A DNA stretch of 64,000 bases from Citrobacter amalonaticus (GTDB lineage: Bacteria; Pseudomonadota; Gammaproteobacteria; Enterobacterales; Enterobacteriaceae), in assembly GCF_001559075.2 (NCBI RefSeq), contig NZ_CP014015.2, positions 4,154,001 to 4,218,000 of the forward strand, in the 5' to 3' direction. The stretch's first letter is position 1. Each line of letters starts with the position of its first letter. The position numbers and the translations under genes were made by a program. Below the pieces are notes generated by a model, which did no database searches, was not told the DNA's origin, and saw only the letters and a program-made list of their open reading frames with translations. Of this stretch, positions 54,356-62,572 are shown in pieces.

Positions 54356-54375
54356 ACCCGGAAAATTGTTGTGTT

Positions 54376-54410
54376 AAGCGCTAGCGCTGTGTGCGCCAGC
54401 GCTTTATTCT
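54376..54410 (+). terminator. Terminator after pdxH
   Basis: AAGCGCT-A-GCGC and GCGC-C-AGCGCTT form a stem with one internal A-C mismatch and a TGTGT loop, followed by TATTCTAT. It probably ends the pdxH message before tyrS. Confidence 0.65.
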
Positions 54411-54481
54411 ATAGAGCTTTCGCGTCTGGCGAAAAGTCGTGTACCGGCAAAGGTGCAGTCGTTTTATACATGGAGATTTTG

Positions 54482-55756
54482 ATGGCAAGCAGTAACTTGA
54501 TTAAACAATTGCAAGAGCGGGGGCTGGTCGCCCAAGTGACGGACGAGGAAGCGTTAGCAGAGCGACTGGCGCAAGGCCCGATCGCGCTCTATTGCGGCTT
54601 CGATCCTACCGCTGACAGCTTGCATTTGGGGCATCTGGTTCCCTTGTTATGCCTGAAACGCTTCCAGCAGGCAGGTCACAAACCTGTGGCGCTGGTCGGT
54701 GGCGCGACCGGTCTGATTGGCGACCCGAGCTTTAAAGCCGCCGAGCGTAAACTGAACACCGAAGACACCGTTCAGGAGTGGGTAGACAAAATCCGTAAAC
54801 AGGTTGCTCCGTTCCTGGATTTCGACTGCGGCGACAACTCCGCTATCGCGGCGAATAACTATGACTGGTTCGGCAACATGAACGTGCTGACCTTCCTGCG
54901 TGATATCGGTAAGCATTTCTCTGTAAACCAGATGATCAACAAAGAAGCGGTGAAACAGCGTCTGAACCGTGACGATCAAGGGATCTCCTTCACCGAGTTC
55001 TCCTACAACCTGTTACAGGGTTATGACTTTGCCTGCCTGAATAAACTGCATGGCGTGGCGCTGCAAATCGGCGGTTCCGATCAGTGGGGTAACATCACCT
55101 CCGGGATCGACCTGACGCGTCGTCTGCATCAGAATCAGGTCTTCGGTCTGACCGTTCCGCTGATCACCAAAGCGGACGGCACCAAGTTCGGGAAAACCGA
55201 AGGCGGCGCAGTATGGCTGGATCCGAAGAAAACCAGTCCGTACAAATTCTATCAGTTCTGGATCAACACGGCGGACGCCGACGTGTATCGCTTCCTGAAG
55301 TTCTTCACCTTCATGGACATTGAAGAGATCAATGCGCTGGAAGAAGAAGACAAGAACAGCGGTAAAGCGCCGCGTGCGCAGTACGTGCTGGCCGAGCAGG
55401 TCACGCGTCTGGTGCATGGCGAAGAGGGCCTTATCGCGGCAAAACGCATCACCGAGAGCCTGTTCAACGGTACGCTGAGCGATTTGAGCGAAGCGGACTT
55501 CGAACAACTGGCGCAGGACGGTGTGCCGATGGTGGAGATGGAAAAAGGCGCTGACCTGATGCAGGCGCTGGTGGATTCCGAACTGCAGCCGTCTCGTGGT
55601 CAGGCGCGTAAGACTATTGCGTCAAACGCGATCACTATTAACGGCGAGAAGCAGTCGGATCCGGAGTACACCTTCGTCGAAGGCGATCGTCTGTATGGCC
55701 GCTACACGCTGCTGCGTCGCGGTAAGAAGAATTACTGTCTGGTGTGCTGGAAGTAA
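54482..55756 (+). CDS. tyrS: Tyrosyl-tRNA synthetase
   Basis: 424 residues, the E. coli TyrS length. Class I synthetase that charges tRNA-Tyr. The HIGH-type motif is HLGH (residues 48-51) after YCGFDPTADS, and the KMSKS-type motif is KFGKT. Tyrosine contacts lie in GGSDQWGNITSG. An S4 RNA-binding domain forms the C-terminus (SRGQARKTIASNAITINGE). The start MASSNLIKQLQERG matches E. coli; a longer in-frame ORF is leader. A strong terminator follows that also abuts pdxY. Confidence 0.97.
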   Translation: MASSNLIKQLQERGLVAQVTDEEALAERLAQGPIALYCGFDPTADSLHLGHLVPLLCLKRFQQAGHKPVALVGGATGLIGDPSFKAAERKLNTEDTVQEWVDKIRKQVAPFLDFDCGDNSAIAANNYDWFGNMNVLTFLRDIGKHFSVNQMINKEAVKQRLNRDDQGISFTEFSYNLLQGYDFACLNKLHGVALQIGGSDQWGNITSGIDLTRRLHQNQVFGLTVPLITKADGTKFGKTEGGAVWLDPKKTSPYKFYQFWINTADADVYRFLKFFTFMDIEEINALEEEDKNSGKAPRAQYVLAEQVTRLVHGEEGLIAAKRITESLFNGTLSDLSEADFEQLAQDGVPMVEMEKGADLMQALVDSELQPSRGQARKTIASNAITINGEKQSDPEYTFVEGDRLYGRYTLLRRGKKNYCLVCWK

Positions 55757-55769
55757 TCGAAAGTTAGCA

Positions 55770-55801
55770 GGGGCGTGGGAAACCACGCCCCTTTATTTTT
55801 T
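55770..55801 (+). terminator. Terminator after tyrS
   Basis: GGGGCGTGG and CCACGCCCC form a 9-bp stem with a GAAA tetraloop, followed by TTTATTTTTT. A textbook intrinsic terminator just 22 bases before the pdxY start, so pdxY is likely expressed by read-through. Confidence 0.92.
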
Positions 55802-55822
55802 CAGGGTTGTGGTAAGCAAAAA

Positions 55823-56683
55823 ATGAAGAATATCCTCGCCATTCAGTCCCACGTTGTTTTTGGACATGCTGGCAATAGCGCCGCGGAGTTTCCGATGCGC
55901 CGCCTTGGTGCCAACGTCTGGCCCCTCAACACGGTTCAATTCTCTAATCACACGCAATACGGCAAATGGACGGGCTGCGTCATGCCGCCCTCGCATCTGA
56001 CGGAGATTGTGCAGGGCATTGCCGATATCGATCAGCTGAAGCGCTGTGATGCGGTGCTGAGCGGTTATCTGGGGTCTGCCGAGCAGGGCGAGCATATTCT
56101 GGGGATCGTGCGTCAGGTGAAAGCGGCCAACCCGGCGGCGAAATATTTTTGTGACCCGGTGATGGGACATCCGGAAAAGGGGTGCATTGTCGCGCCTGGC
56201 GTCGCCGAGTTTCATGTTCGCCACGCGTTACCCGCCAGCGACATCATCGCCCCAAATCTGATTGAGCTGGAAATTCTCTGTGAACACGCGGTGAGCAATG
56301 TGGACGAAGCGGTTGCCGCCGCCCGCGAGCTCATTGCGCAGGGGCCGGAGATTGTGCTGGTCAAACACCTGGCGCGAGCGGGTTACAGCCAGGATCGTTT
56401 TGAAATGCTGCTGGTTACTGCCGATGACGCCTGGCACATCAGTCGTCCGCTGGTGGATTTCGGCGCCCGCCAGCCGGTCGGCGTGGGCGATGTCACCAGT
56501 GGCTTGCTGTTAGTGAAGTTGCTGCAGGGAGCGACAATCCAGCAGGCGCTGGAACATGTGACGGCGGCGGTGTATGAAATTATGATTGCCACCAAAGCAA
56601 TGCAGGAATATGAACTGCAGGTGGTGGCGGCGCAGGATCGTATCGCTCAACCAGACCATTACTTTAGCGCCACACAGCTTTGA
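55823..56683 (+). CDS. pdxY: Pyridoxal kinase PdxY
   Basis: 286 residues, ribokinase family. Phosphorylates pyridoxal in B6 salvage. Substrate region ILAIQSHVVFGHAGNSAA at the N-terminus; ATP and catalytic region PVGVGDVTSGLLL with the base Asp. The start MKNILAIQSH lies just after the tyrS terminator; the ribosome site is weak (GGTAAG). E. coli PdxY has activity mainly on pyridoxal and is tied to PLP homeostasis. Downstream is a REP-like hairpin, then gstA on the other strand. Confidence 0.95.
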   Translation: MKNILAIQSHVVFGHAGNSAAEFPMRRLGANVWPLNTVQFSNHTQYGKWTGCVMPPSHLTEIVQGIADIDQLKRCDAVLSGYLGSAEQGEHILGIVRQVKAANPAAKYFCDPVMGHPEKGCIVAPGVAEFHVRHALPASDIIAPNLIELEILCEHAVSNVDEAVAAARELIAQGPEIVLVKHLARAGYSQDRFEMLLVTADDAWHISRPLVDFGARQPVGVGDVTSGLLLVKLLQGATIQQALEHVTAAVYEIMIATKAMQEYELQVVAAQDRIAQPDHYFSATQL

Positions 56684-56691
56684 CTTGCCTG

Positions 56692-56721
56692 CCGGAGGCG
56701 GCGTTGACCGCCGCCATCCGG
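56692..56721. repeat. REP-like palindromic element between pdxY and gstA
   Basis: CCGG-A-GGCGGCG and CGCCGCC-AT-CCGG form an imperfect hairpin with a 5-base loop and a small internal bulge, in the gap between convergent genes. Composition and layout resemble a degenerate enterobacterial REP unit. It may also act as a terminator. Confidence 0.6.
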
Positions 56722-56731
56722 TCTGATTCGC

Positions 56732-57337
56732 TTACTGTATTCCTTCCGCCTTCAGCGCTGCCGCAACGCCCGGACGCTCAGCCATTCGCTTCATATACGC
56801 CGCAATATGGTCTAACCCGTCCATATTGAGTTTTACCGCATACGCCCAGCGCAGCACGGTGAAAAGGTAGGCATCGGCGATAGTGAAACGCGAGCCACAA
56901 ATCCATTGTCCCTCTTTGAGCGCGGCATCAACGTACTGCATTTTCTTCTCAAGAAGCGCACGAACGGTCGGTTTGTACTCTTCTGGAGTGTCAGGGCGAA
57001 ACAGCGGCGTGAAGCCTTTATGTAGCTCAGTCGCAATGTAGTTAAGCCACTCCAGCGTTTTGTAGCGTGAAATGCTGCTCACGGGAGCCAGCAGCTGGCG
57101 ATCAGGAACGCTGTCGGCGAGATATTGCATAATCGCTACGCCTTCGGTCAGCAGCGTACCGTCATCGAGCAGCAGGGCGGGAACCTGTCCTTTCGGGTTG
57201 ACCGCGAAAAAATCATCGCCGTTTTCCAGACGTTTTTTCATCAAATCCACGCCATCCAGCGTGAAATCTTTCCCACTCTCGCGAAGGGTAATATGGGAAG
57301 CAAGAGAGCAGGCGCCTGGCTTGTAGAACAGTTTCAT
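56732..57337 (-). CDS. gstA: Glutathione S-transferase
   Basis: 201 residues, the E. coli GstA length and a beta-class enzyme. The N-terminal thioredoxin-like domain holds Cys10 (MKLFYKPGACSLASHI) and the cis-Pro site KGQVPALLLDDG. The C-terminal helical domain contains ELHKGFTPLFRP with the conserved His. Conjugates glutathione to electrophiles and has peroxidase activity. AGGAG precedes the ATG. Upstream is dtpA on the same strand, separated by a strong terminator. Confidence 0.96.
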   Translation of the reverse strand: MKLFYKPGACSLASHITLRESGKDFTLDGVDLMKKRLENGDDFFAVNPKGQVPALLLDDGTLLTEGVAIMQYLADSVPDRQLLAPVSSISRYKTLEWLNYIATELHKGFTPLFRPDTPEEYKPTVRALLEKKMQYVDAALKEGQWICGSRFTIADAYLFTVLRWAYAVKLNMDGLDHIAAYMKRMAERPGVAAALKAEGIQ

Positions 57338-57387
57338 CGATCACTCCTTTCAACTGAGGTTTAACGTATCCTGGTTCGGGTTCAGGC

Positions 57388-57419
57388 AAAAAAAAAGCCG
57401 CTAACGCAAAGTTAGCAGC
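57388..57419 (-). terminator. Terminator after dtpA
   Basis: On the reverse strand GCTGCTAAC-TTTGC-GTTAGCGGC forms a stem with one U-G pair, followed by nine T residues. A strong intrinsic terminator separating dtpA from gstA. Confidence 0.92.
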
Positions 57420-57442
57420 TTCATTATGCGTTTCCCAGAAAT

Positions 57443-58948
57443 TTACGCGGCAGCGGTTTTAGACGCTTTCTCGCGAGGTTCGTCGTCCTGAGTCATGCGG
57501 TTCAGTTTCGGCGCCGTCAGCAGCATCAGAACGGCGATCACTGCGGTCGCCACGCCAATCTGCAGGAACACGCGACCATACACTTCCAGAGACATCAGCG
57601 GGTCAGTTACGTTTTCCGGAACCGCCATCATGCTGGCGACATAACCGCCAATGATGTTGGCGCCGGCGGTGGTGAGGAACCAGCTACCCATGATGAAGCC
57701 CATCAGACGCTGTGGAACCAGTTGTGCCACCATGGCCAGGCCCAGACCGGAAATCATCAGCTCACCGATACTTTGCAGGCCGTAGCAGATGATCAGCCAG
57801 TTAACGGAAACGATGCCCGCATCGGAGGCGAATTTGGCACCCAGCGGCAGGATCAGGAACGCGCCGGAACACAGCACCATACCAATGGCAAACTTCGTCG
57901 GCATCGGCAGGGTGTCGCCCATCTTGTTATAGATAGCCGCGAGGATAGGGCTACCAATGATGATCCAGAACGGGTTCAGCGCCTGATACTGTTCAGGTTC
58001 GAACGCGATACCAAGAATGGAGTGCTCAACGTTACGGATAGCGAAGAAGTTCAGCGACGTCGGCATCTGGCTGTACAGCACGAAGAAGATGATCGCTTCC
58101 AGCATCAGAATGAACGCCACAATCATTTTACGACGGGCCGCACCCTGCATAGAGAAGGCTTCTTTACCGAAGATAATCACGATACCAAGCGCAATCACAC
58201 CCAGAACCATGCGGGCGATTTGCTGGTTGTGCAGCAGCCAGGTTGCAATCGCGACGAGCGCGATAACGCCGACGATGGTCAGCAGCAGGTTGCGGAAGTT
58301 GATCGGTTCGAAGTCAGGTTTAGAACCGTAGTTTTTCACCCAACGCTGGCAGAACGCGAAGTTCACTACGGTGATCAGCATACCGACAACGCTCAACGCG
58401 AACGCGGTGCTCCAGCCGTAATGCGCGGCCAGCCACGGTGTTGCCAGCATAGAGAAGAATGAACCGATATTGACGGACATGTAGTACATCGTAAATGCAC
58501 CATCAAGACGCGGGTCATCTTTTGCATAACAGGTCGAGAGCAGCGAGGACGGGTTAGCTTTAAACAGACCATTACCCACGGCAATGGCGGCCATCCCCAT
58601 ATAAACGACTCCGGCGTCGTGTCCGGACCATGCCACCAGGGCATAACCAATAGCCAGTACTACCGCACCGAGCATAATGACGCGCTTGGTACCCAGAACT
58701 TTATCGCCTAGCCAGCCGCCAATGGCGACCAGACCGTAAACCAGGGCGCTAAAGGACGAGAAAAGAGTGATTGAATCCGCTTCAGACATACCCAGTTGTT
58801 TAACCAGGTAAACGGCCATAATTCCTTGTAAGCCGTAATAACCGAAGCGCTCCCAGAGCTCAATCGAGAAAATGAGATAGAACGCCTTCGGTTGTTTGAA
58901 AGCGTTAAGACTGACGCTTTCCGTTGGTTTCTTGTTTGCAGTAGACAC
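57443..58948 (-). CDS. dtpA: Di/tripeptide:proton symporter DtpA (TppB)
   Basis: 501 residues, POT family, fourteen helices. The proton-coupling signature ELWERFGYYG stands in helix 1, and the FYMSVNIGS-type motif reads MYYMSVNIGSFFS. The GTG start (protein MSTANKKPTESVSLNAF) has GAGG 5 bases upstream and matches E. coli; an ATG 19 codons earlier lies in the leader. The N-terminal tail is cytoplasmic. The message may have a very long leader, since the best promoter lies about 370 bases upstream. OmpR-linked control is known for tppB. Confidence 0.95.
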   Translation of the reverse strand: MSTANKKPTESVSLNAFKQPKAFYLIFSIELWERFGYYGLQGIMAVYLVKQLGMSEADSITLFSSFSALVYGLVAIGGWLGDKVLGTKRVIMLGAVVLAIGYALVAWSGHDAGVVYMGMAAIAVGNGLFKANPSSLLSTCYAKDDPRLDGAFTMYYMSVNIGSFFSMLATPWLAAHYGWSTAFALSVVGMLITVVNFAFCQRWVKNYGSKPDFEPINFRNLLLTIVGVIALVAIATWLLHNQQIARMVLGVIALGIVIIFGKEAFSMQGAARRKMIVAFILMLEAIIFFVLYSQMPTSLNFFAIRNVEHSILGIAFEPEQYQALNPFWIIIGSPILAAIYNKMGDTLPMPTKFAIGMVLCSGAFLILPLGAKFASDAGIVSVNWLIICYGLQSIGELMISGLGLAMVAQLVPQRLMGFIMGSWFLTTAGANIIGGYVASMMAVPENVTDPLMSLEVYGRVFLQIGVATAVIAVLMLLTAPKLNRMTQDDEPREKASKTAAA

Positions 58949-59320
58949 TTTAGCCTCTTTTTTTACATCCCATATTAACGGGGGTGTTCTGTCACGTGAT
59001 ACCACTGGGTAGCCGTGAAATTGTTATAGTGGGAGGGGAAACGGCAAGTAATGTTCACTATCTTGCACTTTCAGACAAGTCTTTTGTAATAACCTGTTAC
59101 ATATATCTCATCTGGTGGATTCATCGGGGTTGGTAAATGTTATCTAGCGTTAAATTTCTTTAATTGCAGAATGGCAGTTTTTTACGCTGTCAACTGGCCC
59201 TGAAAATCGCTGTATGGCGATATGTTCTGCTATCTGCCGTTTAATGTAGTGATAAAGGCCAGCATCTAAAAAATAGCCAGTGTAATGTTTTGTGTATAAA
59301 AACTGACTCATTGTCATCTG

Positions 59321-59388
59321 ATTGTAGAATTAACCAAACTGAACAAAAAAATTTACATAGAGTTATCACTATGATCGGGATCACAATT
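59321..59388 (-). promoter_or_regulatory. CRP-like site and -10 box far upstream of dtpA
   Basis: The reverse strand TTGTGATCCCGATCATAG within 59367-59388 closely fits the CRP consensus TGTGA-N6-TCACA (right half TCATA). TACAAT at 59321-59326 gives a start near 59315 with the site centred about -62, a class I layout; the -35 is poor, as expected for activator-dependent promoters. The remaining gap between dtpA and nth (58949-59555) is AT-rich with no ORF. Confidence 0.5.
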
Positions 59389-59555
59389 GGATAGAAATTT
59401 TCGTTATTAAAAAAAGGATTAACCTGAATAAGCGCTAATCACCAGGATTATTCATTTGTCTAAGCCTGAGGGAGTGGAATCATTGACGGAATGAAGAGGA
59501 AGAAACAGAGGATAACAAAAAGTTATGGCGGGGCGGATTGCTCAGCCCCAATCGG

Positions 59556-60191
59556 TCAGATATCCACCTTCTCTTTGAATTCACAAAGATCTTCGATGAT
59601 ACAGGAGCCACAGCGCGGTTTGCGGGCAATACAGGTGTAACGACCGTGCAGGATCAGCCAGTGGTGGCAGTCGACCTTAAACTCTGCAGGTACCACTTTC
59701 AGCAGTTTCTCTTCCACCTGCTCAACGTTTTTGCCGGGCGCAAAGTGGGTACGGTTACAGACGCGAAAGATATGCGTGTCGACGGCGATAGTGGGCCAGC
59801 CGAAGGCGGTATTCAGTACGACGTTTGCCGTCTTGCGACCCACGCCCGGCAAGGCCTCAAGCGCCGCACGATCCTCTGGCACCTCGCCATGATGTTGCTC
59901 AAGCAGAATGCGGCAGGTCTTAATCACGTTTTCGGCTTTGCTGTTAAACAGGCCGATCGTTTTGATATAGGATTTCACGCCCTCAACGCCGAGTTCCAGC
60001 ATGGCGGCGGGGGTATTGGCAACCGGGTAGAGTTTCGCCGTGGCCTTGTTCACACTGACATCCGTCGCCTGTGCTGATAACAGCACTGCGATCAACAGTT
60101 CAAAGGGCGAGCTGAAATTCAGTTCGGTGGTCGGATGCGGATTGTTCGCGCGTAAACGGGTTAAAATTTCTAACCGCTTTGCTTTATTCAT
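59556..60191 (-). CDS. nth: Endonuclease III
   Basis: 211 residues. A DNA glycosylase/AP lyase that removes oxidised pyrimidines. The helix-hairpin-helix LPGVGRKTANVV contains catalytic Lys120, and Asp138 lies in TIAVDTHIFRV. The [4Fe-4S] cluster is held by four Cys in CIARKPRCGSCIIEDLC. It overlaps the rsxE stop by four bases (ATGA) and is the last gene of the rsx operon, an arrangement conserved in enterobacteria; both are connected with redox-sensitive iron-sulfur chemistry. Confidence 0.97.
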   Translation of the reverse strand: MNKAKRLEILTRLRANNPHPTTELNFSSPFELLIAVLLSAQATDVSVNKATAKLYPVANTPAAMLELGVEGVKSYIKTIGLFNSKAENVIKTCRILLEQHHGEVPEDRAALEALPGVGRKTANVVLNTAFGWPTIAVDTHIFRVCNRTHFAPGKNVEQVEEKLLKVVPAEFKVDCHHWLILHGRYTCIARKPRCGSCIIEDLCEFKEKVDI

Positions 60192-60886
60192 GAGGCATTC
60201 CCTGGTTCACCGGAGGGCAACTCCGTTGCGACTGACGCACTGGCGCGACGTTTTTTCATCTTCTCATCAATGAGATATTTCACCGCCAGCATGAGTCCCA
60301 GGCCAATAAAGGCGCCGGGCGGTAACATCGCCAGCAGGAAAGGGGTGTCGGTGTGGAAAATTTCCACGCGCAGGACTTTCGCCCAGCTACCGAGCAGCCC
60401 GTCGGCACCGTCAAATAATGTTCCGTTGCCGATGATCTCGCGCAGAGAGCCCAGCACAAACATAGCGCCGGTCGCGCCCATCCCGATGGAAAACCCGTCG
60501 AGCGCAGAGAGCGCCGGACCCTTTTTGGCGGCAAAGGCTTCAGCACGTCCCACCACAATGCAGTTGGTCACGATCAGCGGGATGAAAATCCCCAGCGACT
60601 GGTAGAGGCCAAAGGCATAGGCGTTGATCAGCATTTGTACCGCGCTGACCACCGAGGCGATGATCATCACGTAAATCGGAATGCGAATTTCCGCTGGCGT
60701 CCAGCGCCGCAGCGTGGAGATAGTCAGGTTGGTCAGCGTCAGCACCAGCGTGGTGGCGAGTCCCAGCCCGAGCGCGTTAGTGGCGGTCGACGTAACGGCC
60801 AGCAGTGGACACATCCCCAGCAGTTGCACCAGCGCCGAGTTGTTTTTCCACAATCCCTGAACGATGACGTCTTTAATTTCGCTCAT
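60188..60886 (-). CDS. rsxE: SoxR-reducing complex subunit E
   Basis: 232 residues with about six transmembrane helices, related to RnfE/NqrD. Part of the Rnf/Rsx inner-membrane electron transport complex, which in E. coli keeps the SoxR [2Fe-2S] cluster reduced and switches the soxRS response off. Membrane-embedded Cys residues seen in the family are present (LLGMCPLLA, IVTNCIVVGRAEAFA). The basic tail (EKMKKRRAS) is cytoplasmic. Coupled to nth by ATGA and 3 bases after rsxG. Confidence 0.96.
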   Translation of the reverse strand: MSEIKDVIVQGLWKNNSALVQLLGMCPLLAVTSTATNALGLGLATTLVLTLTNLTISTLRRWTPAEIRIPIYVMIIASVVSAVQMLINAYAFGLYQSLGIFIPLIVTNCIVVGRAEAFAAKKGPALSALDGFSIGMGATGAMFVLGSLREIIGNGTLFDGADGLLGSWAKVLRVEIFHTDTPFLLAMLPPGAFIGLGLMLAVKYLIDEKMKKRRASASVATELPSGEPGNAS

Positions 60887-60889
60887 GAT

Positions 60890-61510
60890 TTATTCTCCGC
60901 AAGCCGGAAGTTGAGGAAGTTGTGCAGGCAGCGTCCGGGCATAAAGCCCTGCACGCTTGACGGCATTGACCACCGCGCGTGGCGTAATCGTCGCCCCGGT
61001 AAACTGGTCAAAATCCCCGCCGTCTTTTTTCACGGCCCAGTGGTTGTCGTTATCACCCTGGATTTTTTTGCCGCTGAAACCAGTGATCCAGTCAGACAGG
61101 CGCAGTTCTATTTTATCGCCCAGACCCGGCGTTTCATGATGTTCCGTCACGCGAGTGCCCAAAATCGTGCCGCTGAAATCGGCGCCGACCAACAACTGGA
61201 TGGCGCCAGAATAGCCATCCGGCGCCGTCGTCTCAAGTACCGCCGCCACGGGGGTGCCGTCCTGTTCAGCGATATAAACGCGATGCTCGCCTTTGCCCAG
61301 CTCAGGGGCGTTGACCACGACGCAGCGATCCTGCAAACGGTTATTATAGCGATCGGCAGGCAGGACCTGATCAAACAGCGCCTTTTGCTGAATGGTCGCC
61401 TGTTCATCGATGGTGGTTTTGGTCATCTGGTTGATGGCGGCGGTCAGTCCGGTCGAGCCCGCGGCAAACAGCGCCAGAGTGATGCCATGTTTACGAATCG
61501 TTTTCAGCAT
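60890..61510 (-). CDS. rsxG: SoxR-reducing complex subunit G
   Basis: 206 residues. One N-terminal helix (about 10-28) anchors a periplasmic FMN-binding domain. The flavinylation motif QFTGATITPRAVV carries the Thr to which FMN is covalently attached by ApbE. Accepts electrons within the Rsx complex. It starts three bases after the rsxD stop. Confidence 0.96.
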   Translation of the reverse strand: MLKTIRKHGITLALFAAGSTGLTAAINQMTKTTIDEQATIQQKALFDQVLPADRYNNRLQDRCVVVNAPELGKGEHRVYIAEQDGTPVAAVLETTAPDGYSGAIQLLVGADFSGTILGTRVTEHHETPGLGDKIELRLSDWITGFSGKKIQGDNDNHWAVKKDGGDFDQFTGATITPRAVVNAVKRAGLYARTLPAQLPQLPACGE

Positions 61511-61513
61511 GGA

Positions 61514-62572
61514 TTATCCTTTGCGGTGTCCGTACACGCGCGGGCGCGTGTAGTAGTCAATCAGCGGGACCGTAATATTGGCCAACAGTACGGCAAAGGC
61601 CACGCCATCCGGATAGCCGCCGAAGCTACGGATTAACCACACCAGCAGGCCCGCCAGCGCACCAAATACCAGACGACCGCGATTGGTCGTCGAGGCCGTC
61701 ACCGGGTCTGTCAGAATGAAGAACGCGCCAAGCATCGTTGCCCCACTGAGCAGATGAATTTGCGGGGAAGCCAGCGACTCGGGGGCAAACAGCCAGCCCA
61801 GCGTCGCACAGACGCCCAGTGAGAGCAGGAAGCTCACCGGAATGTGCCAGCGAATGGCTTTTTGCTGCAGCAGAAAAACACCGCCAGCCAGCCAGGCCAG
61901 GTTGACCCACTGCCAGCCCGCACCGGCAAACATACCGTTGTAAATGGGGTACTGCATGATCTGCTCAACAGAATGGCCAGCATGCAGAGAGGTTTTGAAC
62001 GTATCCAGCGGCGTGGCCTGGCTGATCCCGTCAATCCCCATACGCAACGTATTCATATCACCGCCACTGGCGGTATGTCCGGTAAAGATGATCTGCAGCG
62101 CATCGACCAGTCCCGGCGCGGTGGCGGCAATATCCTGCGGTGGCAACCAACTGGTCATCTGCACCGGGAAGGAGATGAGCAGCACCACATAGCCAATCAT
62201 CGCCGGGTTGAACGGGTTTTGTCCCAGACCGCCATACAGTTGCTTAGCGATGATCACCGCGAATACCGTACCGAGGATCACCATCCACCAGGGGGCGAGG
62301 GGAGGAATACTGACGGCAAGCAGCAGACCGGTCAGCAGTGCGGAGTTGTCTTTTAAAATCGCCACTACCGGCTGTTTACGTAATCTGAGTACAGCGGCCT
62401 CCGCCAGCAACGCACTGGCGCAGGCGAGTACGATCTGGAACAGCGTTCCCCAGCCGAAAAACCACCATTGCACGGCGATGCCCGGCACCGCAGCCAGTAA
62501 GACCAGCAGCATAATGCGCGAGGTTTGACGCTGATTATGCGTGTAGGGAGAACTTGCGATTCTGAATACCAT
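61514..62572 (-). CDS. rsxD: SoxR-reducing complex subunit D
   Basis: 352 residues, the E. coli length. Nine or ten transmembrane helices related to NqrB. The likely covalent FMN site is the Thr of GISQATPLDTF. Conserved blocks: GGLGQNPFNPAMIGYVVLL, GGYPDGVAFAVLLANI, YTRPRVYGH at the C-terminus. It adjoins the rsxC stop with no gap. Confidence 0.96.
   Translation of the reverse strand: MVFRIASSPYTHNQRQTSRIMLLVLLAAVPGIAVQWWFFGWGTLFQIVLACASALLAEAAVLRLRKQPVVAILKDNSALLTGLLLAVSIPPLAPWWMVILGTVFAVIIAKQLYGGLGQNPFNPAMIGYVVLLISFPVQMTSWLPPQDIAATAPGLVDALQIIFTGHTASGGDMNTLRMGIDGISQATPLDTFKTSLHAGHSVEQIMQYPIYNGMFAGAGWQWVNLAWLAGGVFLLQQKAIRWHIPVSFLLSLGVCATLGWLFAPESLASPQIHLLSGATMLGAFFILTDPVTASTTNRGRLVFGALAGLLVWLIRSFGGYPDGVAFAVLLANITVPLIDYYTRPRVYGHRKG

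Noticed and set aside
57722..58462. A 246-codon plus-strand frame opposite dtpA
   Set aside because: Charged, low-complexity product with no family resemblance; it is a shadow of the GC-rich dtpA codons.
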